A DNA stretch of 64,000 nucleotides, taken from contig SVGT01000001.1 in the NCBI GenBank assembly GCA_015056175.1, forward strand, positions 175,793-239,792, read 5' to 3'. Below, in pieces: positions 23,953 to 30,640 of this stretch. Source of the DNA: Clostridiales bacterium (GTDB lineage Bacteria > Bacillota > Clostridia > Christensenellales > Aristaeellaceae). The notes under the pieces were generated by a model. The model searched no databases. It was given only the letters and a program-made list of their open reading frames with translations, and had not been told where the DNA came from. The translations under genes and the position numbers were made by a program. The stretch's first letter is position 1; each line of letters starts with the position of its first letter.

Positions 23953-24615
23953 TTGCAGACTGAACCCAACAACGCCCCCGAAAAGAACGAGCAGGAGCAG
24001 CAGATCGCCCCTGCAGCAGAACCCAAAGCCAAAAAGAAAAAAGAAAAGGAACCCAAGTCGCTTAAAATGGAGATCATGAGCTGGATTCTGACGCTGGTTG
24101 CCGCCGTGGTGGCCGCAACGCTGATCCGCGTGTTCATTTTTGAGCCCATCCGCGTGGACGGCAACAGTATGAACAACACCCTCAAGCACGGCGAAGTGGT
24201 CTACGCCTCCAAGCTGGCCTATCTCACCGGCGACGTGGAGCGCAACGATATCGTCATCTGCCGCTATCCCAACCGCATGGGCAAGAGCATTGACCTGGGC
24301 GCCTCCATCACGCTGCAGAACTACACCCTCTTTGTCAAGCGCATCGTGGCTCTGCCCGGCGATACCGTGGCCATCACCGACGGAGCGTTGATCGTCAACG
24401 GCGAAGTGGTGCCCGATCCCGAGTTCATGGGCTCCCAGCCCCGGGATTTTGCGGAGATCACCCTCAAGCATGACGAGTACTTCGCCCTGGGCGACAACCG
24501 CCTCTCCAGCCATGACAGCCGCCACGCGGACGTAGGTCCCATCGGCCGGGATATGATCATGGGCAAGGTGGAATGCGTCATGTGGCCCCTTACCTCCATC
24601 CGCACCGTCAAGTAA
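23953..24615 (+). CDS. lepB: Signal peptidase I
   Basis: 220 residues, starting at a TTG codon (23953) with AGAAGG about 8 nt upstream; no ATG in frame would keep the N-terminal tail. Membrane-bound serine protease that removes signal peptides from exported proteins. A Lys/Glu-rich cytoplasmic tail (1-38) is followed by one transmembrane helix (about 40-63). DGNSMNNTL has the nucleophile S72, and FVKRIVALPGD has the general base K129. GDNRLSSHDSRH is the conserved box E. The many exported proteins encoded nearby are expected substrates. A strong terminator follows. Confidence 0.93.
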   Translation: MQTEPNNAPEKNEQEQQIAPAAEPKAKKKKEKEPKSLKMEIMSWILTLVAAVVAATLIRVFIFEPIRVDGNSMNNTLKHGEVVYASKLAYLTGDVERNDIVICRYPNRMGKSIDLGASITLQNYTLFVKRIVALPGDTVAITDGALIVNGEVVPDPEFMGSQPRDFAEITLKHDEYFALGDNRLSSHDSRHADVGPIGRDMIMGKVECVMWPLTSIRTVK

Positions 24616-24635
24616 ACGCCAACCGCACATTTTAC

Positions 24636-24668
24636 GGGAGACGCGCAGCGTGCGCTTCTCCCTTTTTT
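24636..24668 (+). terminator. Intrinsic terminator after lepB
   Basis: GGGAGA plus GCGCA (24636-24647) pairs with TGCGC plus TCTCCC (24651-24662), followed by six Ts (24663-24668). Confidence 0.9.
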
Positions 24669-24689
24669 CATGGCAAAGGATCCAGCACT

Positions 24690-25391
24690 ATGCAAAAGAA
24701 TGATTTTACAAGGGGCCTGAAAAACGGCATTCCCATCGCCCTCGGCTACCTTTCCGTGTCCTTTTCCTTTGGCATCATGGCCGCCTCCCAGGGGATGACC
24801 GTGCTACAGGCCGTGCTCATTTCCATGCTCACCGTCACATCCGCCGGCCAATTGGCCGGCATCCAGGTGATGCAGAGCCCGGGGCAGTACATGGCCATGC
24901 TCATCTCCCAGCTTACCATCAACGCGCGCTATTCCTTTATGTCCGTGTCCCTGTCCCAGAAGGCGGACGCCTCCTTCCGGGGCAAACTGCGCTGGCTCCT
25001 GGGTTTCTTTATTACGGATGAGATCTTCGCCCTGGCCGTGCAGGAAAAGGAGCTGTCTCCGCGGTATTTCCTGGGCCTTGGCGTGCTGCCCTACTTTGGC
25101 TGGGCGGCAGGCACATTGCTTGGCGCGCTGCTTGGCAGCGTACTGCCCGATATGGTGATGAACGCGCTGTGCATCGCCATGTACGCCATGTTTGCAGCCA
25201 TCGTATCCCCCGAAGCCAAAAAGGACACAAAGCTTCTGATGGTGGTGCTCTTTTCCGCCGCGCTCATGTGCCTGTGCTACTACCTGATCCCCGCGCTTTC
25301 CGCAGGCCTGGCCATCAGTCTGTGCGCCGTTCTGGCGGCAGGGCTTGGCGCGCTTGTGTTCCCCGTCCGTGAAGAGGAGGAAAGTGCATGA
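24690..25391 (+). CDS. azlC: Branched-chain amino acid exporter, large subunit AzlC
   Basis: 233-residue polytopic membrane protein. AzlC with AzlD forms a branched-chain amino acid exporter. GIPIALGYLSVSFSFGIMA near residue 13, TSAGQLAG and NARYSFMSVSLSQK are AzlC family motifs. The ATG at 24690 has AAAGGA 10 nt upstream, shortly after the lepB terminator. The stop overlaps the azlD start by 4 nt (ATGA), indicating coupling. No regulator such as AzlB/Lrp is adjacent. Confidence 0.93.
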   Translation: MQKNDFTRGLKNGIPIALGYLSVSFSFGIMAASQGMTVLQAVLISMLTVTSAGQLAGIQVMQSPGQYMAMLISQLTINARYSFMSVSLSQKADASFRGKLRWLLGFFITDEIFALAVQEKELSPRYFLGLGVLPYFGWAAGTLLGALLGSVLPDMVMNALCIAMYAMFAAIVSPEAKKDTKLLMVVLFSAALMCLCYYLIPALSAGLAISLCAVLAAGLGALVFPVREEEESA

Positions 25392-25705
25392 ATACCAGGG
25401 AGTTTATCATTTATCTTGCCATCATGGCGCTTTCCACCTATCTCATCCGCGCCATTCCCTTTGCGCTGCTGACGAAAAAAATCAAAAGCGCCTACATCAA
25501 ATCCTTCCTGCACTACATCCCCTACACCGTGCTCACCGTCATGACCGTGCCGGGCGCCCTGTACGCCACCGGCCATGTGCTGACGGCGGCCGTCGGCCTG
25601 GTGACGGGCGTTGTGACTGCCATCCGGGGGAAGGATCTGACGCTGGTCGCCGCAGCGGCCTGCGCCGCCACCTTCCTGACGGAACTTCTTGTCTACCTGA
25701 TCTGA
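25388..25705 (+). CDS. azlD: Branched-chain amino acid exporter, small subunit AzlD
   Basis: 105 residues with about four membrane segments. TYLIRAIPFALL and YIPYTVLTVMTVPGAL are AzlD signatures. It overlaps azlC by the tetranucleotide ATGA, and GAAGAGGAGG inside azlC is its ribosome site. It is the last gene of this short operon, followed by a terminator. Confidence 0.93.
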   Translation: MNTREFIIYLAIMALSTYLIRAIPFALLTKKIKSAYIKSFLHYIPYTVLTVMTVPGALYATGHVLTAAVGLVTGVVTAIRGKDLTLVAAAACAATFLTELLVYLI

Positions 25706-25715
25706 CATCAAAAAA

Positions 25716-25750
25716 AGCAGCCCGGTTCCAATCCGGACTGCTCTTTTTTT
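25716..25750. terminator. Bidirectional terminator after azlD
   Basis: AGCAGcCCGG (25716-25725) pairs with CCGGaCTGCT (25733-25742). Seven Ts follow on plus and a run of As precedes, so it also serves the convergent DUF378 gene. Confidence 0.85.
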
Positions 25751-25955
25751 ACATTTCGCTCACCGGCTCGCGGTCGCGGAACAGAAGCGAAATGCTCCAC
25801 AGCCCCGCCGCGCCCACCAGCGAATAAACGATGCGGCTCACCAGCGCGCCCTGACCGCCAAACAGGTAGGACACCAGATCAAACTGAAAAATGCCCACCA
25901 GACCCCAGTTCACCGCGCCGATGATCACCAGCAGCAGTGCAATTTTATCCACCAT
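25749..25955 (-). CDS. DUF378 family small membrane protein
   Basis: 68 residues with two membrane helices. MVDKIALLLVIIGAVNWGLV and FQFDLVSYLFG, then IVYSLVGAAGLW, are the DUF378 (YuzA-like) pattern. The function of the family is unknown. GGGAGGAAACG precedes the ATG at 25955. It lies downstream of the aminotransferase but is separated from it by a terminator. Confidence 0.88.
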   Translation of the reverse strand: MVDKIALLLVIIGAVNWGLVGIFQFDLVSYLFGGQGALVSRIVYSLVGAAGLWSISLLFRDREPVSEM

Positions 25956-26025
25956 CGTTTCGTTTCCTCCCTTCATGAGTTCAAGCATAATATGCCTGCG
26001 CACAAGGGAAAATATACACGGACGC

Positions 26026-26056
26026 AAAAATCCCCACGCTTTTGCACGGGGATTTT
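26026..26056 (-). terminator. Intrinsic terminator after the aminotransferase
   Basis: On the minus strand AAAATCCCC pairs with GGGGATTTT (arms 26048-26056 and 26027-26035) and leads into TTTTT. Confidence 0.8.
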
Positions 26057-26064
26057 GCTTATAC

Positions 26065-27264
26065 TCAGATAATGCTTTCCACAAACGCCTTGATGCGCGT
26101 CAGGGCTTCTACGATCTGCCCGTCTTCAATCGCATAGGATAAACGGCAGCAGCGGTCGGCGCCGAAGGCTTCGCCGGGCACCACGGCCACCTGCTGGCTT
26201 TCCAGCAGCGCCTGAGAAAAATCGTCGCTGTTTTCCAGCACCCTGCCGTTCACCCGCTTGCCCATCAGCTTGCTCACGTTCAGCAGAATGTAGAACGCGC
26301 CCTTGGGCTCAAAGAAGGAAATGCCCGCAATATCCCGCGCCAGGGAAACCATCAGCTCCCTGCGGCGGGCAAAGGCCTGCACCATGGTATCCACGCAAGC
26401 CTGATCGCCCTCCAGCGCAGCCAGAGCAGCATACTGGCTGACAGAGCTGGGGTTGCCGGTGGCATGGCTCTGGTAGGCGCTCATGGCGTCGATGACGGCC
26501 CTGGGGCCTGCGGCATAGCCGATGCGCCAGCCCGTCATGGCGTAGGACTTGGAAAAGCCGTTGATGAGAATGGTGCGCGCATACGCATCCCGGGACAGAG
26601 AGGGCACGGACACATGCTCCGCGCCGGCAAACACCAGCTTATCGTAAATCTCGTCGCTGATGATGTAAAAATCATATTCCTGCGCCAATTTGGCCGCAGC
26701 CGCCAATTGCTCCCTCGTCCACACAGCGCCGGTGGGATTGCTGGGAGAATTGATGATGATGGCCTTGGTGCGCCCGGTAACCGCTGCCTTCAATTGCTCG
26801 TAGGTGGGCACAAAGCCCTGCTCCATGGTGGTGTACACAGGAACGGAGACGCCGCCCGCCATGCGCACCATTTCGGGATAGCTCACCCAGCAGGGCTGGG
26901 GCAAAATCACTTCATCGCCCTCATCCAGAATGGCCTGCAGGGCGCCTACCAGCGCCTGCTTGGCGCCGGTGCACAAGATCACCTGATTGCTTTCATAATC
27001 CAGGCCGTTTACCCTTTTGAGGTAAGCTGCCACGGCAGAACGCAGTTCGGGAATGCCGGGCACGGCGGTATAGCGGGTTTTGCCGCTGTCCAGCGCTTTT
27101 TGCGCCGCCTGGCGGATATGGGCAGGGGTATCAAAATCCGGTTCGCCTGCGCCCATGCTGATCACCTGCATGCCCTCGGCGCGCATCTGCGCCACCCTGG
27201 CATTCAGCGCCAGCGTAACAGAGGGGGCAATGCCGCCGCACATTTTGGAAATCGTCAATGCCAT
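26065..27264 (-). CDS. Pyridoxal-phosphate aminotransferase, aspartate aminotransferase family (class I)
   Basis: 399-residue cytoplasmic enzyme. NGFSKSYAMTGWRIGY contains the PLP Lys, K239. SPSNPTGAVW and SDEIYDKLVF are the other class I signatures, with GEPDFDTP at the N-terminus. This is the Bacillus-type aspartate/aromatic transaminase subgroup (fold type I, subgroup I-gamma); aspartate is the most likely donor but aromatic or methionine-related substrates are possible. The ATG at 27264 has GGAG about 10 nt upstream. It is transcribed alone with its own terminator. Confidence 0.92.
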   Translation of the reverse strand: MALTISKMCGGIAPSVTLALNARVAQMRAEGMQVISMGAGEPDFDTPAHIRQAAQKALDSGKTRYTAVPGIPELRSAVAAYLKRVNGLDYESNQVILCTGAKQALVGALQAILDEGDEVILPQPCWVSYPEMVRMAGGVSVPVYTTMEQGFVPTYEQLKAAVTGRTKAIIINSPSNPTGAVWTREQLAAAAKLAQEYDFYIISDEIYDKLVFAGAEHVSVPSLSRDAYARTILINGFSKSYAMTGWRIGYAAGPRAVIDAMSAYQSHATGNPSSVSQYAALAALEGDQACVDTMVQAFARRRELMVSLARDIAGISFFEPKGAFYILLNVSKLMGKRVNGRVLENSDDFSQALLESQQVAVVPGEAFGADRCCRLSYAIEDGQIVEALTRIKAFVESII

Positions 27265-27435
27265 AAAAATCTGCTCCATCCTGCCGGAAAGCCTCCGGCG
27301 CACTTCATCTCAAAAAACCCAAACGCATAATCTATTCTATTCAAATTTCATTTTTCCTGCTACGGAACGGGAATATTTTTCTGTTTTTGCAGGATTTTTT
27401 ATTTTCCCCTTCATTTTGGCCGCGGATCATCCCAT

Positions 27436-27464
27436 CAAAAAGACTCCCGGCGTCACCGGAAGCC
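27436..27464 (-). terminator. Probable terminator after the DNA methyltransferase
   Basis: On the minus strand CTTCCGG (27462-27456) pairs, with one mismatch, with CCGGGAG (27450-27444), followed by TTTTT (27440-27436). Confidence 0.6.
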
Positions 27465-27483
27465 TTTACAAAGCACATGGGTT

Positions 27484-28710
27484 TTATACGTCCTCCACCC
27501 AGACAGCGCTGTTGCCCCACACGTCCACCGTCATGATGGCGGGCGTGCCGCGCAATTGCGGCAGCAGCAGCGTATCGTTCAGCCTGGGCAGCTTTTTGAG
27601 CCTGCTGGACAAGTCCTGCGCATAGAACACGCCGTCTTTCACAAAGCCAACCGCCCACTGATCCACCGCATCCAGCCCGGGCGCAGCGGCGTCCTCGCCC
27701 TGCGGGGGGATGTAGCTGATCAGCTTCACATCATAAAAGCCGATGCCGGGGATCATTTCCGCCTCCAATTGTGCGCCGGATGCGCCAAAGGGCCAGTCCA
27801 CGGTCAGCGCGCTGTCTGTCAGGCGCTTGCGGCTTACGGTAATGGCGCTGCGGCTCAAATCCATGCCCAGATACTGCCTGTCCAGCTCCATGGCGGCGGC
27901 CAGCGTGGTGCCGCTGCCGCAGCACAGATCCGCCACCAGATCGCCGGGCTGGGTGGTGCAGCTGATGATGCGCTTGAGCAGTGCCACCGGCTTTTGCGTA
28001 TCGTACCCGGTGCGCTGCGGATCCTTCTGCTGCAGATGGCTCACGTCCGTCCACACGTCGCCGGGATACACGGGCGCATCGTCGTAATAAGTGTAGGTTT
28101 TGCCGCCGGACTTGATGGTGCGGTAGGCACGGCCGTTTTCATCCACCTGCCGCTTCATGTGGTTCTGGCGGTTTTCCGTACGGGATACCGGCACGGCCTG
28201 GATGTTGAAATACAGCTTTTTGCTCTTCTGGTAAAACAGAATGGTATCATGCTTGCGGGAAAAACGCTTCAGCGTGCGTCCGCCCGTCTGGTACGCCCAG
28301 ATGATCTCGTTGACCAGGTTGCTTTCGCCAAAGATCTCATCACAGATGACCCTGGCATAGGGCGCTTCCCGGCTGTCCAGATGGAGGAAAAAGGCGCCCG
28401 TTTCGGTCAGCAGATCATACGCCGCGCGAACCAGGCCGCGGATCAGCGCCCGATACTCCTGCCGGGTGGAAAAATGATCGGAAAAGGCGGGCAGCGTAAT
28501 GGTGCGCAACCCGTCCGTCCAGCCGTCCTCGCCCACGCGCATGCGCAGTTCAAATTTTTCGCCGGTGTTGAAGGGCGGATCGATGTACACGCATTGCACC
28601 CTGCCCCTGTATTCTTCGGGAGGCGTCATGCCGTCGCCCAGCATGATGCGGCCCTGTATGCCGGATGTGGCCAGTTTTTCCCGGTAGCACTCTGTCTGGA
28701 TAAAACGCAT
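27484..28710 (-). CDS. Solitary site-specific DNA methyltransferase (beta-class, probable N6-adenine)
   Basis: 408 residues. The catalytic motif IV DPPF (44-47) precedes the SAM-binding motif I DLCCGSGTT (261-269), the order of beta-class amino-methyltransferases. TGYDTQKP just before motif I is also typical. DPPF rather than SPPY/W favours N6-adenine. About 110 residues beyond the core (300-408) form an extra C-terminal domain ending in an Asp/Leu/Pro-rich region that I cannot assign. No restriction endonuclease or specificity gene is adjacent, so this looks like an orphan enzyme with an epigenetic or repair role, or a housekeeping gene. AAGGAGG precedes the ATG. It follows the Cys-rich gene by 15 nt. 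Confidence 0.85.
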   Translation of the reverse strand: MRFIQTECYREKLATSGIQGRIMLGDGMTPPEEYRGRVQCVYIDPPFNTGEKFELRMRVGEDGWTDGLRTITLPAFSDHFSTRQEYRALIRGLVRAAYDLLTETGAFFLHLDSREAPYARVICDEIFGESNLVNEIIWAYQTGGRTLKRFSRKHDTILFYQKSKKLYFNIQAVPVSRTENRQNHMKRQVDENGRAYRTIKSGGKTYTYYDDAPVYPGDVWTDVSHLQQKDPQRTGYDTQKPVALLKRIISCTTQPGDLVADLCCGSGTTLAAAMELDRQYLGMDLSRSAITVSRKRLTDSALTVDWPFGASGAQLEAEMIPGIGFYDVKLISYIPPQGEDAAAPGLDAVDQWAVGFVKDGVFYAQDLSSRLKKLPRLNDTLLLPQLRGTPAIMTVDVWGNSAVWVEDV

Positions 28711-28725
28711 GGCTCTGCCTCCTTT

Positions 28726-29220
28726 TTACAATCTGGATTCTTCAAGTACTTTTTTGATGTGCGCGCCCAGCGCACGGAGATATTCTCTTGTTTCGTCCTG
28801 CTGCGCAAGCACCTGCGCCGCGCTGCGGGCTGCGTCGACAAATTCCGGATTCAATCCGCCCACGCCGTATTCCGCCAGAGGGCATACATACAGGCCCCGC
28901 CTGTCCATCCGCACGTCGCCGCGGAAGGTGGGCCGAAGCGGAAAAAACATACAGGACAGGGGACGCATATCCCGGTCGCACCGCCCCTTGCACACAAGCA
29001 GGCGGCCATCCGGAACCACGCTGTCATCCGGCAAAATTTCAAAGCCCTCCGGCAATACGTCATAGAGCTTTTCCTCTCCCGGGAACAGCAGCATGCCGCC
29101 CTTGCCCGTTTCATCCGGCGCACAGCAGGCGGCGCCGCAAACACGGCCGCAATCCGTCTTCAGCGGCGTAATATCCTTCAGTATATCGCGTGCGGCTTGT
29201 ACGGCGTCAGTAGCCTTCAT
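28726..29220 (-). CDS. Cys-rich protein, possible Fe/Zn-chelating (YkgJ-like)
   Basis: 164-residue soluble protein that I do not recognise with certainty. It has clustered cysteines: CGRVCGAACC near the N-terminus, then VCKGRCD, LSCMFFP and YVCPLAEYG, spaced as in a metal-binding protein of the YkgJ type. The segment GKGGMLLFPGEEKLYD follows the first cluster. The start at 29220 has AAAGGGCG upstream and lies just inside a good promoter. The downstream DNA methyltransferase is 15 nt away, so both share one transcript. Confidence 0.65.
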   Translation of the reverse strand: MKATDAVQAARDILKDITPLKTDCGRVCGAACCAPDETGKGGMLLFPGEEKLYDVLPEGFEILPDDSVVPDGRLLVCKGRCDRDMRPLSCMFFPLRPTFRGDVRMDRRGLYVCPLAEYGVGGLNPEFVDAARSAAQVLAQQDETREYLRALGAHIKKVLEESRL

Positions 29221-29255
29221 GATGAATCGCCCTTTACCAAGTTGTATACCTAAAC

Positions 29256-29284
29256 ATTTTACCATGTTTTGACACAATTGACAA
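29256..29284 (-). promoter_or_regulatory. Promoter of the Cys-rich protein/methyltransferase operon
   Basis: On the minus strand TTGTCA (29284-29279), a 17-bp spacer and TAAAAT (29261-29256) with an extended -10 TGG. Its -35 box shares bases with the -35 box of the cca promoter. Confidence 0.75.
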
Positions 29285-29306
29285 GGCAAAGGGATGGGGG
29301 TATGAT
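29278..29306 (+). promoter_or_regulatory. Promoter of cca
   Basis: TTGACA (29278-29283), a 17-bp spacer and TATGAT (29301-29306). It overlaps the oppositely directed promoter at the -35 box. Confidence 0.85.
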
Positions 29307-29333
29307 AAAATAACAGCAACAGGGAGGGATTTT

Positions 29334-30530
29334 ATGACAGAAGCTTTTCCCCTTTCGCCGTCTGCGGAAAGGGCGCTGCGCATCCTGGAAAGCCACGGGC
29401 ATGAGGCCTATGTGGTGGGCGGCTGCGTGCGGGATTTCTGCATGAACAAACCGCCCCACGATTTTGATATCACCTCCGCCGCAAAGCCTCACGAAGTGAA
29501 AACCATTTTCCGGGATTTTCACGTGATCCCCACCGGCGAAAAGCACGGCACCGTCACCGTGATCCTGGACGGCGAGCCTCTTGAAATCACCACCTTCCGC
29601 AAGGACGGCGATTATCTGGACGGCCGGCACCCGGAAAACGTGCAGTTCACCTCCGCCATTGAGGAAGACTTAAAGCGCCGGGATTTTACCGTCAACGCCA
29701 TGGCCTACAGCCCTTTGCGGGGCCTGTGCGACCCCTTCCACGGGCAGGAGGATCTGAAAAAAGGCGTCCTGCGCTGCGTGGGCGACGCCCAAACCCGCTT
29801 TACCGAGGATGCGCTGCGGCTGCTGCGCGCCCTGCGCTTTGCGGCGCGGCTGGAATTTGACATCGAGCCGGAAACCGCAGATGCGCTCCACGCCCTTTGT
29901 CCTACCATTCAAAAGGTGAGCCGCGAGCGGGTGCTCAGCGAAATGAACGGCCTGTTGCAAGCCCGGGGGCTTGTTCCTGTCATGCGCATGTTCCGCGATG
30001 TGGTCACTGCCGCCGTGCCCGAAACGGCGCAGATCGCGCCGGAAGCCTACGATCAGGCGCTGCTGCACACAAGCCGCGCACCCCTGGACCTTTCCGTCCG
30101 CTGGGCGGCGCTGCTTTGCCCTCTGGGCGATCAGGCTACCGCAGCGCTCAAAAACCTGAAGGCTTCCAATCAGCTGACGAAGGAAGTATCCCAGCTCCTC
30201 TCCTGCGGGGATCTTGCCACCGACACCGGCACCGTCAAGCTACTCATGCACCGCATCGGCCCGGACATGTGCAAAAAGCTCTTTGCTCTCCGGTGGGCTC
30301 AGGGGCTCATTGAGGATCAGGATGCGCTGCTTTCCCGTATGCAGCAGATCCTGGATGACGGAGAATGCTACCAGCTGTCCATGCTCGCCGTATCCGGAAC
30401 GGATCTGATGCGCCTTGGCATCACCGGAAAAAACGTGGGCAAAATGCTGCAGCATCTGCTGGAGCAGGTACTGGAAGGCGCCCTCCCCAACGAAAAAGAG
30501 GCGCTTTTGCGCGCCGCGGGGTCTTTTTGA
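29334..30530 (+). CDS. cca: CCA tRNA nucleotidyltransferase
   Basis: 398 residues. Adds or repairs the 3' CCA of tRNAs using CTP and ATP. YVVGGCVRDFCM and HDFDITSAA carry the class II nucleotidyltransferase signature with metal-binding D43 and D45. RRDFTVNAMAYSP and TRFTEDALRLLRALRFAARLEF are the downstream head/neck motifs. The length is that of Gram-positive CCA-adding enzymes without an HD domain. GGGAGGGA precedes the ATG. Both tRNA genes in this window encode CCA, so here it may act mainly in repair for those two. Confidence 0.94.
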   Translation: MTEAFPLSPSAERALRILESHGHEAYVVGGCVRDFCMNKPPHDFDITSAAKPHEVKTIFRDFHVIPTGEKHGTVTVILDGEPLEITTFRKDGDYLDGRHPENVQFTSAIEEDLKRRDFTVNAMAYSPLRGLCDPFHGQEDLKKGVLRCVGDAQTRFTEDALRLLRALRFAARLEFDIEPETADALHALCPTIQKVSRERVLSEMNGLLQARGLVPVMRMFRDVVTAAVPETAQIAPEAYDQALLHTSRAPLDLSVRWAALLCPLGDQATAALKNLKASNQLTKEVSQLLSCGDLATDTGTVKLLMHRIGPDMCKKLFALRWAQGLIEDQDALLSRMQQILDDGECYQLSMLAVSGTDLMRLGITGKNVGKMLQHLLEQVLEGALPNEKEALLRAAGSF

Positions 30531-30539
30531 CGGCATTGC

Positions 30540-30568
30540 TTTACAAAAAAACCTTTTACCATTATACT
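30540..30568 (+). promoter_or_regulatory. Promoter of leuS
   Basis: TTTACA (30540-30545), a 17-bp spacer and TATACT (30563-30568). The leader of about 65 nt is too short for a T-box. Confidence 0.75.
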
Positions 30569-30640
30569 TATAGGATAGAATTTCACGCGCGGAAGCCGCT
30601 TATATGCTTTCCGCCATCATTTTAAAGGAGGCATGTTATC

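Noticed and set aside
27484..29220. A restriction-modification system
   Set aside because: Only a methyltransferase is present; the neighbouring Cys-rich protein shows no nuclease motif.
30531..30640. Possible T-box or other leader regulation of leuS
   Set aside because: The gap is only 110 nt and the leader about 65 nt; no specifier loop, antiterminator or terminator can be drawn.
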